Part shown: positions 26,242 through 35,878 of the stretch, one piece after another
Position numbering within the stretch: position 1 is the stretch's first letter
Layout: every line of letters starts with the position of its first letter
Assembly (NCBI GenBank): GCA_019264575.1
Contig: JAHUZV010000010.1
Coordinates: 18,013 to 82,012 of the forward strand
Origin: Vulcanococcus sp.
GTDB lineage: Bacteria; Cyanobacteriota; Cyanobacteriia; PCC-6307; Cyanobiaceae
DNA length: 64,000 nucleotides
Reading direction: 5' to 3'
Made by a program: the position numbers and the translations under genes
Notes under the pieces: model-generated
Databases searched by the model: none
What the model was told of the DNA's origin: nothing
What the model saw: the letters and a program-made list of their open reading frames with translations, nothing else

Positions 26242-27792
26242 TCAAGCAACCGTTGCAACCATTTGGCGGCGATGCTGCTGAGCCGCCTCGCGGATCTGCT
26301 CCAGTTCCGCTTCGGGCAGCTTCTCCAGCTGCTTCATCACCAGGCCCATCCGCGGGTTGCGGCGCAGGCTTTCGGCGTGGCGATCAAGGAAATCCCAGTA
26401 GAGGCTGTTGAACGGGCAGGCCTTGGGGCCAGTGCGCTGTTTCACGTCGTAGCGGCAGCCCTTGCAGTAGGTGCTCATCCGCCTGATGTAGTTGCCGCTG
26501 GCGGCATAGGGCTTGCTGGCCAGACGGCCGCCGTCGGCAAAGAGGCCCATTCCGATCACATTGGTCTGCATCACCCAGTCGTGGCCGTCGATGAACATGC
26601 GGTGGAACCAGGTGGTGAGGGCCTGGGGATTCAGCCCGGCAATCAGGCCGTAGTTGGCCAGCACCATCAGACGCTGGATGTGGTGGGCGTAGCCATTGCT
26701 GCGCAGCTCGGCGAACACGCTGTCAAGGCAGTTGAGGCCGCTGCCGCCCAGCTGCTCGAAGCTCAGCGGCAACGGCTGCTCCGCCGCGAAGTGGTTGAGG
26801 GCCGGGTAGTCGGTTCCGAACCAGTGGTACAGACCGTGGGTGTATTCCCGCCAACCCAGGATCTGCCGGATCACCCCTTCCAGGCCGGCCAGCGGCACCT
26901 GCTGCTCCAGCCCCGCCTGCTCCAGGCGCTGGATCACCTCCAGCGGATGCAGCAGCCCCAGGTTCAGGTAGGGCGAGAGCAGGGCATGCCACAGGGTGGG
27001 CTCACCGCTCACCATCGCGTCTTGATAGGGGCCGAAGCCATCCAGGCGCGTTGCAATGAAGTGCTCCAGCACCGCCAACGCCTGATCACGGGTCACAGCC
27101 CAATGGAAGGGCTCTAGATCGCCAGGCAAAGGCGCCAGGCCCGCCTCGGCCCGCTGCTGATCGATTCGCTGCAGATTGGCGATCACCGCCTGCGTGATCG
27201 CATCCGGCTCAAACCAGAGCGGCTTCGGACCCTGCAAGCCCTTCGGTGGCGGCTTGCGGTTTTCGGCATCGAAGTTCCACTGGCCACCGAGTGGCTGGGC
27301 CGCCTTGCCCTCGCCCTCCATCAGCACACCGAAGCGGCGGCGGCCCTCCCGGTAGAAGAGCTCCAGGCGCAGCTGCTTGTAGCCCTGGGCCCAGGCAGCG
27401 AACTCTTCGCGGCTCCAAAGGAAGGCATTGCTGGGGATCCACTGCAGCGGTACCTGCAGCTGCAGGGCCTCGATCGCCTGGCGGAATCCGCGATCGGCCG
27501 GCTCCATCACGCACAGTTCGCTGATCCCGGCAGTGGCGATCCAGTCGCGCACCGCTGCGCCAAAGCTCTCGCTTTCCACGTGGTCCACCGTCCAGCCGGC
27601 GCCGCGCAGCTCCTCGGCGAAGTGGCGCATGGCGCTCCACACCAGCACCAGCTTCTGGCGGTGATAAGCGCGGCGCTGCAACACCGAAGTGCTTTCCACC
27701 AGCAGCACTCGGGCCGTCGAAGGATCCGCTCCAACCAGAGCGCTCTGGGCCGCATTGAGCTGATCCCCGAGCACCCAGATGCCAACCGTCAT
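26242..27792 (-). CDS. FeS-type cryptochrome/(6-4) photolyase-like protein
   Basis: This is a flavoprotein of the bacterial photolyase-related family (FeS-BCP/PhrB-like), which repairs UV photoproducts or senses light. The 516 residues start [19 protein letters not shown]. The C-terminal flavin domain has REYTHGLYHWFG, HHIQRLMVLANYGLIAGLN, FIDGHDWVMQTNVIGMG and ASGNYIRRMSTYCKGCRYD, followed by KACPFNSLYWDFL. The cysteines in those last segments would be 4Fe-4S ligands. Its ATG overlaps the stop of the small secreted gene by four bases (ATGA). Together with uvrC upstream it suggests a UV-repair operon. Confidence 0.92.
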   Translation of the reverse strand: MTVGIWVLGDQLNAAQSALVGADPSTARVLLVESTSVLQRRAYHRQKLVLVWSAMRHFAEELRGAGWTVDHVESESFGAAVRDWIATAGISELCVMEPADRGFRQAIEALQLQVPLQWIPSNAFLWSREEFAAWAQGYKQLRLELFYREGRRRFGVLMEGEGKAAQPLGGQWNFDAENRKPPPKGLQGPKPLWFEPDAITQAVIANLQRIDQQRAEAGLAPLPGDLEPFHWAVTRDQALAVLEHFIATRLDGFGPYQDAMVSGEPTLWHALLSPYLNLGLLHPLEVIQRLEQAGLEQQVPLAGLEGVIRQILGWREYTHGLYHWFGTDYPALNHFAAEQPLPLSFEQLGGSGLNCLDSVFAELRSNGYAHHIQRLMVLANYGLIAGLNPQALTTWFHRMFIDGHDWVMQTNVIGMGLFADGGRLASKPYAASGNYIRRMSTYCKGCRYDVKQRTGPKACPFNSLYWDFLDRHAESLRRNPRMGLVMKQLEKLPEAELEQIREAAQQHRRQMVATVA

Positions 27793-28094
27793 GCCGGGGC
27801 CTCCCCAGCCAGCCGGCAGGCCTTGCGGGCCACGGCCGCGGCATACCCGCGCTCCACCAGGCCCGCGGCGGGGCTGAGGGAGCCGTTGCGGCAATCAACG
27901 GTGAGCCGCTCGCGATGGCCGAGCTGATCGCTCACCCGCATGCGCAGCTGAAAGTGATGCTTGGCGCTGCGGGTGATCTCATCGCCGCAGATCGGCCCCA
28001 CGCACAAACCCGGCGCCGCAGCCACCGGCAGCACCCAGGCCAACAGGGCAATCAGTAGCGCCAGGGCACAAGCCAGGGCAGGCATTCTCTTCAA
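27789..28094 (-). CDS. small secreted Cys-containing protein
   Basis: The 101-residue protein opens with a signal peptide ([20 protein letters not shown], cut near AAA). The mature part has cysteines in [20 protein letters not shown] and RKACRLAG, which may form disulfides. No family recognised. The start could be a TTG at 28094 (overlapping the uvrC stop as TTGA) or the ATG at 28085. Its stop overlaps the photolyase-like start by four bases, so translation of the three genes is coupled. Confidence 0.75.
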   Translation of the reverse strand: MKRMPALACALALLIALLAWVLPVAAAPGLCVGPICGDEITRSAKHHFQLRMRVSDQLGHRERLTVDCRNGSLSPAAGLVERGYAAAVARKACRLAGEAPA

Positions 28095-30124
28095 CCGGCC
28101 AGCTCCAGCGTTGGTTCATTGTCCAGCTCCGGCGGTGCCTCCAGCTCCTGCGGGTGGAAGTACTCCCACACCACCTTGGCCATGCCCGGCCCCATGCCCG
28201 GTGCGGCCGCCAGGGTTTCCACGCTCGCGAGCTGGATCGCATCGATCGAGCGGAAATGAGCCAGCAGCTCCTTGATCCGCTTCGGACCCATGCCCGGGAT
28301 ATCGGAGAGGCGTGAGCGCTTCATCCGTTCGCCCCGTTGCTGGCGATGGAAACTCACGGCAAAGCGGTGCGCCTCATCCCGCAGACGCCGCAACAGTTGC
28401 ACCCCCAGTTGCTCCGGTTCGCTCTCCAGTGGATCCTTCGCCCCGGGGATGAACACCTCCTCGCGTTGCTTGGCCAGCGAGCACACCACCAGCTCTTCAT
28501 CGAGGTTGAGCTCTCGCAGGGCCTCCATCACGGCGGAGAGCTGGCCCTTGCCGCCATCGATCATCACCACATCCGGCCAGTCATTCAGCCCACCGGTGTG
28601 CAGAGCGCTGCCGGCGGAGCGGCGTAGCTCACGCAGGTCTGCCCCCTCCGCTTTGGCCTGGGCCCAGCGGCGGAAGCGGCGACGAATCACCTCGGCCATG
28701 CTCATGAAATCGTCCGAGTGGCCCGCTCGAACGCTGCTGCTCTGGATCTTGTATTTGCGGTAGTGCTGCTTGGCCGGCAGGCCATCGATGAACACCACCT
28801 GCGAGGCCACCGCATCACTGCCCTGGATGTGGCTGATGTCGTAGCCCTCAATTCGGCGCGGCGCACTGGGCAGCTCGAGCAGCTGGGCCAGATCCTCCGT
28901 GGCCAGCAGGTTCTGCTCACTGGCGCGGCGGGCGCGCTCCAGCTCGTAGCTGGCATTGCGCTGCACCAGTTCGATCAGATCCGCCTTTTGCGAGCGTTGC
29001 GGTACCGCCAGCTTCACCTTGCGGCCGCGCAGCTCGGACAGCCACTCCTCGATCAGCTCCTGCTGAGGCAGCGGTACCTGCAAGAGCAGTTCCGGCGGAA
29101 TCTCCACGGGCTCCACCTGGCTGTAGTGCTCCTCCACCACGGTCTGCAGCACGCGGCCGAGGGCTGCAGACCGCTCGGGGGAGGGCGGCAGCTCACCGCC
29201 GGCCCCCTCTTCCGCCGGGGGCATCCCGATCGCATCGGCGGTGAAACCGAGCCGGCCCACCAGCTTGCCGGCGCGCATCTGAAACAACTGCACCGCCGCC
29301 ACCCGTTCGTCGGCCGCCAGAGCCAACACATCCCGGCTGACGGAGCTATCGCCGATGCTCATTTTCTGATCGGCCGTAAGCGTGTCGATGCCCTGCAGCT
29401 GATCGCGCACCCTCGCAGCACTTTCAAAATCGAGGCGCTCGGCGTAGCGCTCCATCTGCTCCTGCAGCAGCTGCAGCAACTCCTCGTTACGGCCCTGGAA
29501 CACCATCGCCACCTGCCTGAGGGTGCGGTGGTAGTCGTCTGAGCTGATCTTTTCCTGGCACACGCCGGGGCAGCGACCGATGTCGTAGTTGAGGCACGTG
29601 CGGTCTTTATGCAGCGGCTGGGGCCGCTGGCGGAGCGGAAACACCCGTTTCACCAGCCCCAGGGTGCGGCGCAACAGGCCCACATCCACATAGGGCCCAT
29701 AGAAGCGATCGAGTGGTGAGCGAAACCTTCGCTTGCGCGTGATGAAGATGCGCGGGTAGGCCTCGCTCCAGGTGACGCAGAGATAGGGGTATTTCTTGTC
29801 GTCCTTCAGCAGCACATTGAAGTGCGGCTGGTGGTTCTTGATCAGGTTGGATTCCAGCGCCAGCGCTTCCGCTTCGCTGTCGGTGACGATGAATTCGATC
29901 TCGCACACCTGCCGCACCATCAGGGCGATGCGAGGCGAGTGGCCATGGCCGCTGCCGCTTTGGAAATAGCTGCGCACGCGGTTGCGCAGCACCTTGGCCT
30001 TGCCGATGTAGAGGATGCGGTCCTCGCCATCGCGCATCAAATAACAACCGGGCTCAGCGGGCACCTCCTTCAGGCGTGCCCGCAGCCGGTCCCGGTCCTG
30101 AAGGAGGGGCTGGATGGTGCTCAA
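28091..30124 (-). CDS. uvrC: UvrABC excinuclease subunit C
   Basis: UvrC makes both cuts in nucleotide excision repair. The 677 residues show the GIY-YIG nuclease ([20 protein letters not shown]), a cysteine cluster near residues 180-200 ([19 protein letters not shown]), the UVR motif that contacts UvrB ([18 protein letters not shown]), the RNase H-like nuclease ([29 protein letters not shown]) and two C-terminal helix-hairpin-helix units ([27 protein letters not shown]). It starts at TTG; the next upstream gene ends ten bases before it. It is followed by two genes with overlapping ends. Confidence 0.97.
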   Translation of the reverse strand: MSTIQPLLQDRDRLRARLKEVPAEPGCYLMRDGEDRILYIGKAKVLRNRVRSYFQSGSGHGHSPRIALMVRQVCEIEFIVTDSEAEALALESNLIKNHQPHFNVLLKDDKKYPYLCVTWSEAYPRIFITRKRRFRSPLDRFYGPYVDVGLLRRTLGLVKRVFPLRQRPQPLHKDRTCLNYDIGRCPGVCQEKISSDDYHRTLRQVAMVFQGRNEELLQLLQEQMERYAERLDFESAARVRDQLQGIDTLTADQKMSIGDSSVSRDVLALAADERVAAVQLFQMRAGKLVGRLGFTADAIGMPPAEEGAGGELPPSPERSAALGRVLQTVVEEHYSQVEPVEIPPELLLQVPLPQQELIEEWLSELRGRKVKLAVPQRSQKADLIELVQRNASYELERARRASEQNLLATEDLAQLLELPSAPRRIEGYDISHIQGSDAVASQVVFIDGLPAKQHYRKYKIQSSSVRAGHSDDFMSMAEVIRRRFRRWAQAKAEGADLRELRRSAGSALHTGGLNDWPDVVMIDGGKGQLSAVMEALRELNLDEELVVCSLAKQREEVFIPGAKDPLESEPEQLGVQLLRRLRDEAHRFAVSFHRQQRGERMKRSRLSDIPGMGPKRIKELLAHFRSIDAIQLASVETLAAAPGMGPGMAKVVWEYFHPQELEAPPELDNEPTLELAG

Positions 30125-30134
30125 CGGCCGAGGC

Positions 30135-30617
30135 TCAGCCGCCGTACTGCCAGCCGGTGCTGCTCAATTCCAGGGCGGCGCCATCGCGATGCAGCACCGC
30201 GCTCTTCACCTCACCCACGAACACGGTGTGATCACCATGGGCCACCTGACCCACCAGCTCGCATTCCACGGCGCCGAGGGCATCGTTGAGCACCGGCAGG
30301 CCCAGCTCACCCAGCTGATAGGGCGCGGCGTCGAAGCGGCCACCCACACCCTTTTGGGGCTTGAAGAACACGGCGGCCAGGTCTTTCTGATCGGCGGCGA
30401 GCACGTTCAGAGAGAAGCGGCCGGTGCGCTGGATCATGCCGTTGCTGGTGCTGTCGGAGCGCACCGCCATCACCACCAGGGGCGGTTCAAAGGAACCCTG
30501 GGTCACCCAGCTGGCGGTGAAACCATTCACCTCTTCGCCCTCGGCCACGCCGCAGATGAACACCCCGTGGGGGATCTTGCGCAGGAGGGTCTTCTTGGCT
30601 TCAGCGTTGAGGGCCAT
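30135..30617 (-). CDS. flavin reductase-like FMN-binding protein
   Basis: The 160 residues fit the flavin reductase domain family: [54 protein letters not shown] and [10 protein letters not shown]. Such proteins reduce or bind FMN; in cyanobacteria similar domains form the end of flavodiiron proteins, but here it is stand-alone. I chose the ATG at 30617 ([14 protein letters not shown]) because the upstream 37 codons are not family sequence. It leads the minus-strand run to uvrC and is divergent from coaD. Confidence 0.88.
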   Translation of the reverse strand: MALNAEAKKTLLRKIPHGVFICGVAEGEEVNGFTASWVTQGSFEPPLVVMAVRSDSTSNGMIQRTGRFSLNVLAADQKDLAAVFFKPQKGVGGRFDAAPYQLGELGLPVLNDALGAVECELVGQVAHGDHTVFVGEVKSAVLHRDGAALELSSTGWQYGG

Positions 30618-30726
30618 GGGCGAAGCAGCGGGGGAACGGAAACCTGCTTGAACTCTAGAAACGCCTCTGGGCAGGGGGCTGGCCGGATGCCCGCCCCCGC
30701 AGAGCTCGCTCCATAGGATCGGGCCC

Positions 30727-31212
30727 ATGCAGGCGCTCTATCCCGGCAGTTTCGACCCGCTCACCCTCGGTCACCTGGATGTGATCGAGCGGGGGGCCAA
30801 CCTGTTTCAGGGCCTCACGGTGGCGGTGCTGCGCAACCCGAGCAAAAACCCCTGCTTCAGCGTGGAGCAACGGCTCGAGCAGATCCACCAGGCCACCAGC
30901 CACCTCAGCAACGTGCAGGTGGCCGCCTTCGATGGCCTCACGGTGGACTTTGCCCAGCGCTGCGGCGCCGGGGTGATTTTGCGGGGTTTGCGCGCCCTCA
31001 GCGACTTCGAATACGAGCTGCAGATCGCGCACACCAACAAGAGCCTGGCGCCCCAGCTGGAAACCTTGTTTCTCGCTACAGCCACCACCCACAGCTTTCT
31101 CAGCAGCTCGGTGGTGAAAGAGGTGGCTCGCTTCGGCGGCAGCGTGGGTCACATGGTGCCCACAGGAGTGGCAGAAGACCTGGCCAGGCTTTTTAATCAG
31201 TCATTCCCTTGA
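30727..31212 (+). CDS. coaD: phosphopantetheine adenylyltransferase
   Basis: CoaD performs the penultimate step of coenzyme A synthesis, joining AMP to 4'-phosphopantetheine. The 161 residues begin [20 protein letters not shown], which includes the nucleotidyltransferase HxGH-type motif (TLGH). Later landmarks are [20 protein letters not shown] and the C-terminal [19 protein letters not shown]. The length is normal. It is followed after nine bases by the Cdv3-like gene. Confidence 0.97.
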   Translation: MQALYPGSFDPLTLGHLDVIERGANLFQGLTVAVLRNPSKNPCFSVEQRLEQIHQATSHLSNVQVAAFDGLTVDFAQRCGAGVILRGLRALSDFEYELQIAHTNKSLAPQLETLFLATATTHSFLSSSVVKEVARFGGSVGHMVPTGVAEDLARLFNQSFP

Positions 31213-31221
31213 TCGTTTCCC

Positions 31222-32160
31222 ATGGCTGAGGCGCAGCTCACGTCCGTGCTCGACCAGCTCGATCAACTGGAGGAAATCGTTCTTGATGGCACCCGGGTGC
31301 CCTTCAGTGGCGGCCGCCTGGTGAACGAGCAGGACGCCATCGAACTGATGGATGCGGTGCGCGAAGCCCTGCCGCAGCAGTTGGCCCAGGCCGAAGAACT
31401 GGTGGCCAAAAAAGATGAGTTCATCAGTCAGGCAAGGCAACAAACGGAAGAAATCCTCAACCAGGCGCGGCAGCAGCGCGAGCAACTGATCAACAGCCAG
31501 GCGATTCGCCAGGAAGCGGAGCGTCAAGGAGCCGAGCTACGCGAACAGGGGCGTCAACAGGGGGAACAGCTGCTCACCCAGGCCCGCCAGCAATTGGCGA
31601 AAACCGAGCAAGACCATCAAGCCCGTATGGCGCAGATGGAGCAGCAATTCAGCCAGCGGCGTCAACAACTGGAGCAGGAAGCACTGCAGCGCCGCCAGCA
31701 GCTGGATCAAGAAGCGCTCGAACTGAAGCGGCAGTTGGCGGAACAGCACGAGCAAGCGCGGCAGCAAAGCCTGGTGGAACTGGAGAAGATCCGCCAGGAA
31801 GCGGTGCGGGTGCAGCAGAGCAGCCAGGCCGAGGCGGAGCGGGTGCAAAGCGATGCCCTGCAGTTCCGCCAACAAACGCAGCAGCAGTGCGAAGCGTTGA
31901 TCAGCCGCAGCCGCCAGGAGGCCGCCACGATCCAGGAAGGCGCCAACCGCTACGCCGAACAGGTGCTCACCGAACTCGAGGGCCGGCTCAAGGAGATGGG
32001 GCAGGTGGTGGTGGCTGGCCGGCGTGAGCTGGTGCGCCTGCAGGCCGTCGACCCCACCACCCTGGTGCAGCAGGGCCGCTCAGCTGAGGAGCAAGCCGTA
32101 CCGATCAGCCGTGCCCGCCGGGCGGCTGATCGCCTCAAGCGCGCCGCCGGTCAGCGCTAG
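31222..32160 (+). CDS. Cdv3/DivIVA-like coiled-coil protein
   Basis: The 312-residue protein is mostly one long Gln/Glu/Arg-rich coiled coil. Its N-terminus (LDQLDQLEEIVLDGTRVPFS, GGRLVNEQDAIELMDAVREA) resembles the start of cyanobacterial DivIVA-like Cdv3, which takes part in cell division-site control. After the coil there is a helical tail (AEQVLTELEGRLKEMGQVVV) and a basic C-terminus. No membrane segment. The Cdv3 link is my reading of the N-terminus; a generic ATP synthase b-like coil is the alternative. Its end overlaps the end of the PBP4-type gene by four bases. Confidence 0.75.
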   Translation: MAEAQLTSVLDQLDQLEEIVLDGTRVPFSGGRLVNEQDAIELMDAVREALPQQLAQAEELVAKKDEFISQARQQTEEILNQARQQREQLINSQAIRQEAERQGAELREQGRQQGEQLLTQARQQLAKTEQDHQARMAQMEQQFSQRRQQLEQEALQRRQQLDQEALELKRQLAEQHEQARQQSLVELEKIRQEAVRVQQSSQAEAERVQSDALQFRQQTQQQCEALISRSRQEAATIQEGANRYAEQVLTELEGRLKEMGQVVVAGRRELVRLQAVDPTTLVQQGRSAEEQAVPISRARRAADRLKRAAGQR

Positions 32161-33452
32161 AGCGGCTGAGCCGTTGGGGCCTGCGCAGGACACAGGCCTG
32201 CCACACGGCTCTGACGCAGGATTTCCCCGATGGTGCTGTTGGGCGAGCCGGCGCCATTCGACACCATGCTCACGTAGCGCACCCCATCCGGGGCCTCGAG
32301 CACACCGCTGATCGAGCGCACGCCGCTGATCGTGCCGGTTTTGCCGCGGAAGCGGCCATCGAGTTCGGTGCCACGCCAAAGACTGCGCAAGGTGCCGCGC
32401 TGGCCGGCGATGGCCATCGAGGCCCAGTAGTTGTTGGCGTAGGGGTGCTGGGCCATCCGCAGCATCAGGGCCGTGAGCAGACGGCTGGTGACCTTGTTGC
32501 CGCGATCCAGTCCGCTGCCATCCACCACTGACACCCCCGCCATCGGCAGACCCTGAGCGGACAGCCACTGCATGGCGCGTTGGCGGGCTTGGTTGAGATC
32601 CCAGCTGCCCGTGCCCTGGCGCAGCAGCACCTCGGAGGTGAAGTTGTGGCTGTCAGTGTTGGCCAGGCTGAGCAAGCCGTGCATGCTCACCGACCGCTCC
32701 TCATGCAAGAGCGTGGCCGTATCGGTGTTGGCGGTGGTGACGGGCACCAGCCGGATCGCAGCACTGCCGCCCTGACGTTTGATCTCCTGCCCCAGCAGCT
32801 TCTGCATGCGGCTGGGGGGATTGCTCACCGCCATATCGAGGGCATTGCTGGTGAGCGCCAAGCGAGTGATCGGCGCGCCATAGGCTTCGGCGCGATCGGC
32901 CCAGTGCCAGCCCTGGGGCCACCAGCGCTGCTGCGGTTCCTCCACCAGCTGGATCGCCACAGGCCCACTGGCCTGACCACTGCTGCCGCCTGAGCCCAGG
33001 GCGAGCTTGGCAAAGCGCTGCAGTTGCGCCAGATCCAGATCGGGATCGCCTTCACCGGTGATCTGCAAGGTGCCATCAGGCTGACGCCACAGGCGGGTTG
33101 TGAGGCGGTAATCGGGGCCGAGGCGATCCAGGGCGATCGCCGTGCTGATCAGCTTCTGATTCGAGGCGGGGATGCGGGCTCTGGTGCCATTCACATCGGC
33201 CAGGAGCCGGCCATTGGCATCGGCCACGCTCACGCTCCACACCGCCGCCTCGCCGCCCACCACCGAGCGGATGCGCTGTTGCAGCGCTGGGCAGCTCACC
33301 TGCTGCTGGAGCTGCGGCAGCCCCACCGGCGGTGGCGCAGCAGGGAAGCTGCTGGCTGCCACCGTGGGCACATCGCTCGGCACCTCCAGCGCTTGGAGGG
33401 GGAGGCTGATGCTCAGGGGCAACAGCGCTGCGATCAGCAGGCGTGCCGTCAT
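32157..33452 (-). CDS. dacB: D-alanyl-D-alanine carboxypeptidase/endopeptidase, PBP4 (S13) type
   Basis: This penicillin-binding protein trims peptidoglycan side chains in the periplasm. The 431 residues start with a signal peptide (MTARLLIAALLPLSISLPLQ, cut after LQA). The three active-site motifs are present: IPASNQKLIST (SxxK, about residue 96), DSHNFTSEVLLR (SxN, with the serine before HN), and RGKTGTISGVRS (KTG, about 371). It lies one base behind the DUF4330 gene in the same direction and is the last of the dapF-led run. Confidence 0.95.
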   Translation of the reverse strand: MTARLLIAALLPLSISLPLQALEVPSDVPTVAASSFPAAPPPVGLPQLQQQVSCPALQQRIRSVVGGEAAVWSVSVADANGRLLADVNGTRARIPASNQKLISTAIALDRLGPDYRLTTRLWRQPDGTLQITGEGDPDLDLAQLQRFAKLALGSGGSSGQASGPVAIQLVEEPQQRWWPQGWHWADRAEAYGAPITRLALTSNALDMAVSNPPSRMQKLLGQEIKRQGGSAAIRLVPVTTANTDTATLLHEERSVSMHGLLSLANTDSHNFTSEVLLRQGTGSWDLNQARQRAMQWLSAQGLPMAGVSVVDGSGLDRGNKVTSRLLTALMLRMAQHPYANNYWASMAIAGQRGTLRSLWRGTELDGRFRGKTGTISGVRSISGVLEAPDGVRYVSMVSNGAGSPNSTIGEILRQSRVAGLCPAQAPTAQPL

Positions 33453-33453
33453 C

Positions 33454-33966
33454 TCAGGAGCCCACCTTGAGGCCGGTCACCGAACCCGTCACGCGGAAAT
33501 CGGTGCCTTCCAGCTCAATCGGCGCTCCGATCTTGAGGTTTTGATTGCCGAAGACCACCCCATCGGCCCCCTTGCGACCTTCACCGCGGAGCACAAAGCG
33601 GGCATCCAGGCTGGGGAACTGATCCTGGTTGGGATCGGGAGCACTCACCACCTTTCCATCCGGCAGCACAGCTGCCAAACGCCGCTGGAGCGGAATCACC
33701 TGTTCCACAGGCACGCTGCCGTGCGGCTGGTTGCGGATCACGATCGCCACCTTGCCCCCCTCCCGCGCAGCGGTGATCAGAGCGGCGGGATCAGCCACCG
33801 GCACACCGCGCACATCCACCATCACAGTCACCGGCACCAAACCGCCGGTGGCCCGTGCCACCGCGCCGCTGAGCTTGGGGCTCCAGATCACCCCCGCCGC
33901 AGCCAACAGAACAGCCGCTGCTGCGCCCGCATCCACCAGGGAGAAACGACGGGAGTTTTCAGCCAT
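33454..33966 (-). CDS. DUF4330 family membrane-anchored protein
   Basis: The 170-residue protein has a single N-terminal membrane anchor (FSLVDAGAAAAVLLAAAGVI) and a soluble part ending in beta-rich sequence (NQNLKIGAPIELEGTDFRVT, GSVTGLKVGS) that fits the cyanobacterial DUF4330 family. Function unknown. It is followed by the PBP4-type gene after one base, so a role at the cell envelope is plausible but inferred. Confidence 0.85.
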   Translation of the reverse strand: MAENSRRFSLVDAGAAAAVLLAAAGVIWSPKLSGAVARATGGLVPVTVMVDVRGVPVADPAALITAAREGGKVAIVIRNQPHGSVPVEQVIPLQRRLAAVLPDGKVVSAPDPNQDQFPSLDARFVLRGEGRKGADGVVFGNQNLKIGAPIELEGTDFRVTGSVTGLKVGS

Positions 33967-34017
33967 GGAGCAACAGCAGACACCGAACTGTAAGGAGCGT
34001 GTTCGGGCTGCACAAGG

Positions 34018-34653
34018 TCAACGGGCGGCCTCTTCCAGGGCTTCCAACTGCGCCTCGCGATCCGGGCGTTGCTCGAAGCTGCAGACGCTGCGGTAGCCAT
34101 CGGGATCGCGGCGATAGAGCTGCCAGTCACCCGGGTAAGCGCGGCGGAGGGCACCCTCTGCCGTGGGGATGAGGCCGTAGGCGCTTTGCCATTCCGCCAG
34201 GAAGCCTTTGCGCCGCTCCCGGGCGACCGTGCCGATACCGATGGCGGCATCTTCGAGGCGCCCATTGAGCATCACCAGCGAACCGCGATGCTGCGCGCAG
34301 AGCGATTCCACCTCCTCGTAGTCAGCGGGAGTGGGGGCCGCCAGCAACACCATGCCGTCACTGCCGCCATCGGCCTGCTGGAGGCGCAGCAGATCGCCCA
34401 GCCCCAGCAACTGAGCCGCTTGATCGGGCGCATCGCGTTTGGCCAACGCCGTCGCTCCCGCATCGGGAAACAGCAGCCGTGCTTCAGGGTGCTGGGGGGT
34501 GAGGGCGGCCAACAGGCGCAGCGCCACCGGCAAGATCCGCAACCCCTCAAACCGGAACTCCACGGTCCACAGACCCTTGCTCTGGCTCGCCAAAGCCGCC
34601 TGCACGCTGGCCAGGGCCTCCAGTTCGGCTTGGCGCAGGTCGGCGGGGAGCAT
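34018..34653 (-). CDS. DUF1995 family protein
   Basis: The 211 residues match DUF1995: MLPADLRQAELEALASVQAA, GLWTVEFRFEGLRILPVALR, LLFPDAGATALAKRDAP and VMLNGRLEDAAIGIG, ending in a segment with YRRDPDGYRSVCSFEQRPD. The family occurs in cyanobacteria and chloroplasts; its function is unknown to me. It begins 24 bases after the cysteine desulfurase gene. Confidence 0.9.
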   Translation of the reverse strand: MLPADLRQAELEALASVQAALASQSKGLWTVEFRFEGLRILPVALRLLAALTPQHPEARLLFPDAGATALAKRDAPDQAAQLLGLGDLLRLQQADGGSDGMVLLAAPTPADYEEVESLCAQHRGSLVMLNGRLEDAAIGIGTVARERRKGFLAEWQSAYGLIPTAEGALRRAYPGDWQLYRRDPDGYRSVCSFEQRPDREAQLEALEEAAR

Positions 34654-34677
34654 GGCTGTGGATCGGATCGGCCGACC

Positions 34678-35874
34678 CTAAAGCGCTGCTCGGGCCCGCT
34701 CGAGTGCCTGCGGGAACTGCTCGAGCAGCTCAGAGCCATGCCAGGGGCCCAGGCTGATCCGCAGGCCCGCAGCCGCAGCGGACGGCTCGTAGCCCATGGC
34801 CAACAACACGGCACTGGCGGCTGAGCCGCTGCTGCTGCAAGCAGAGCCACTGCTGCAGGCAAAGCCTTCCCGCCAAAGGGTCTGCACCAGCTGGCGACCA
34901 TTCAGCCAATCGCCTCTGCCTGCATGCACCAACAGGCTGAGGTGGTGGGGCAACCGCGCGGGATGGCCGGCCTGGCGCGGATCCGGCCCCGTGAGCTCCA
35001 CCCCAGGGATCGCCAACAGCTCTGCAGCCAAGGCATCCCGGAGTGGCGCCACCGGATCACGGCCGCCATGGGCCACCAAGCGATCCGTGGCCAGCTGCAA
35101 CGCCGCTTCAAAACCGGCCACCAGGGCCACCGCTTCCGTGCCGGAGCGCAAACCGCCTTCTTGCCCGCCCCCGCCAATAAAGGGTTGCAACTGAATTCCT
35201 GGCTTCACCACGAGGGCGCCAACGCCGCGAGGTCCCTGGATTTTGTGTGCCGCAAAGCTCAACAGATCCACCGGCATCTCGGCGATCCGCAGGGGTTGAT
35301 GCCCCAGCACTTGCACGGCATCGAGATGCAGCAACACCCCGGCGCTGCGGCAGAGCGCCGCGATCCGCTCCACCGGCTGAATCGTGCCCACTTCGCTCTG
35401 ACCCCAGATCAACGACACCAGCCGCGTGGGCGGCGCCAGCAGAAGCTCGAACGCCTCAAGGTCGATGACACCCAGGCGATCCACCGGAACCTCCTGCACC
35501 AGCCAGCCCCGGCGCTGCAGAGCCGCCGCCGCCGCCCGGCTGGCTGGATGTTCCACCGCCGAGATCAAGAGACGTGGGGCGTCGCCGCTGGTGTTGGTCA
35601 GCTCAAGGGGCGGGGCGCTGCCCAGCAGGGCCAGATGGATGGATTCGCTGCCGCCGGAGGTGAAGACCAACCGCTCCTGCTGGCAGCCAAGCAGCGCCGC
35701 CATGGCTTGGCGTGAGCGCTCCAGCTGCTCAGCCGCTGCGAAACCAAACCCATGCAGGCTGGAGGGGTTTCCCCAGGCTTCCGCCTGAACCACCGCCATC
35801 CGTTCAGCCACCTCAGGCGCCAGCGGAGTGGTGGCGCAGCAATCGAGATACTGGCTGAGGGACGGCGGCGCCAT
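34678..35874 (-). CDS. cysteine desulfurase family protein (NifS/IscS-like)
   Basis: This PLP enzyme takes sulfur from cysteine for Fe-S clusters and other uses. The 398 residues start MAPPSLSQYLDCCATTPLAP, with the family motifs GNPSSLHGFG, FTSGGSESIHLAL, SLIWGQSEVGTIQPV, HLDAVQVLGH, and the lysine region LSFAAHKIQGPRGVGAL. The catalytic loop FACSSGSACSSSGSAASAVL carries cysteines typical of the class. It begins four bases after the dapF stop. Which sulfur pathway it feeds cannot be told from the sequence. Confidence 0.93.
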   Translation of the reverse strand: MAPPSLSQYLDCCATTPLAPEVAERMAVVQAEAWGNPSSLHGFGFAAAEQLERSRQAMAALLGCQQERLVFTSGGSESIHLALLGSAPPLELTNTSGDAPRLLISAVEHPASRAAAAALQRRGWLVQEVPVDRLGVIDLEAFELLLAPPTRLVSLIWGQSEVGTIQPVERIAALCRSAGVLLHLDAVQVLGHQPLRIAEMPVDLLSFAAHKIQGPRGVGALVVKPGIQLQPFIGGGGQEGGLRSGTEAVALVAGFEAALQLATDRLVAHGGRDPVAPLRDALAAELLAIPGVELTGPDPRQAGHPARLPHHLSLLVHAGRGDWLNGRQLVQTLWREGFACSSGSACSSSGSAASAVLLAMGYEPSAAAAGLRISLGPWHGSELLEQFPQALERARAAL

Positions 35875-35878
35875 CGCC

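Noticed and set aside
27793-27894. 34-residue N-terminal extension of the photolyase-like protein
   Set aside because: It overlaps the small secreted gene and lacks family sequence; the ATG at 27792 gives the standard N-terminus.
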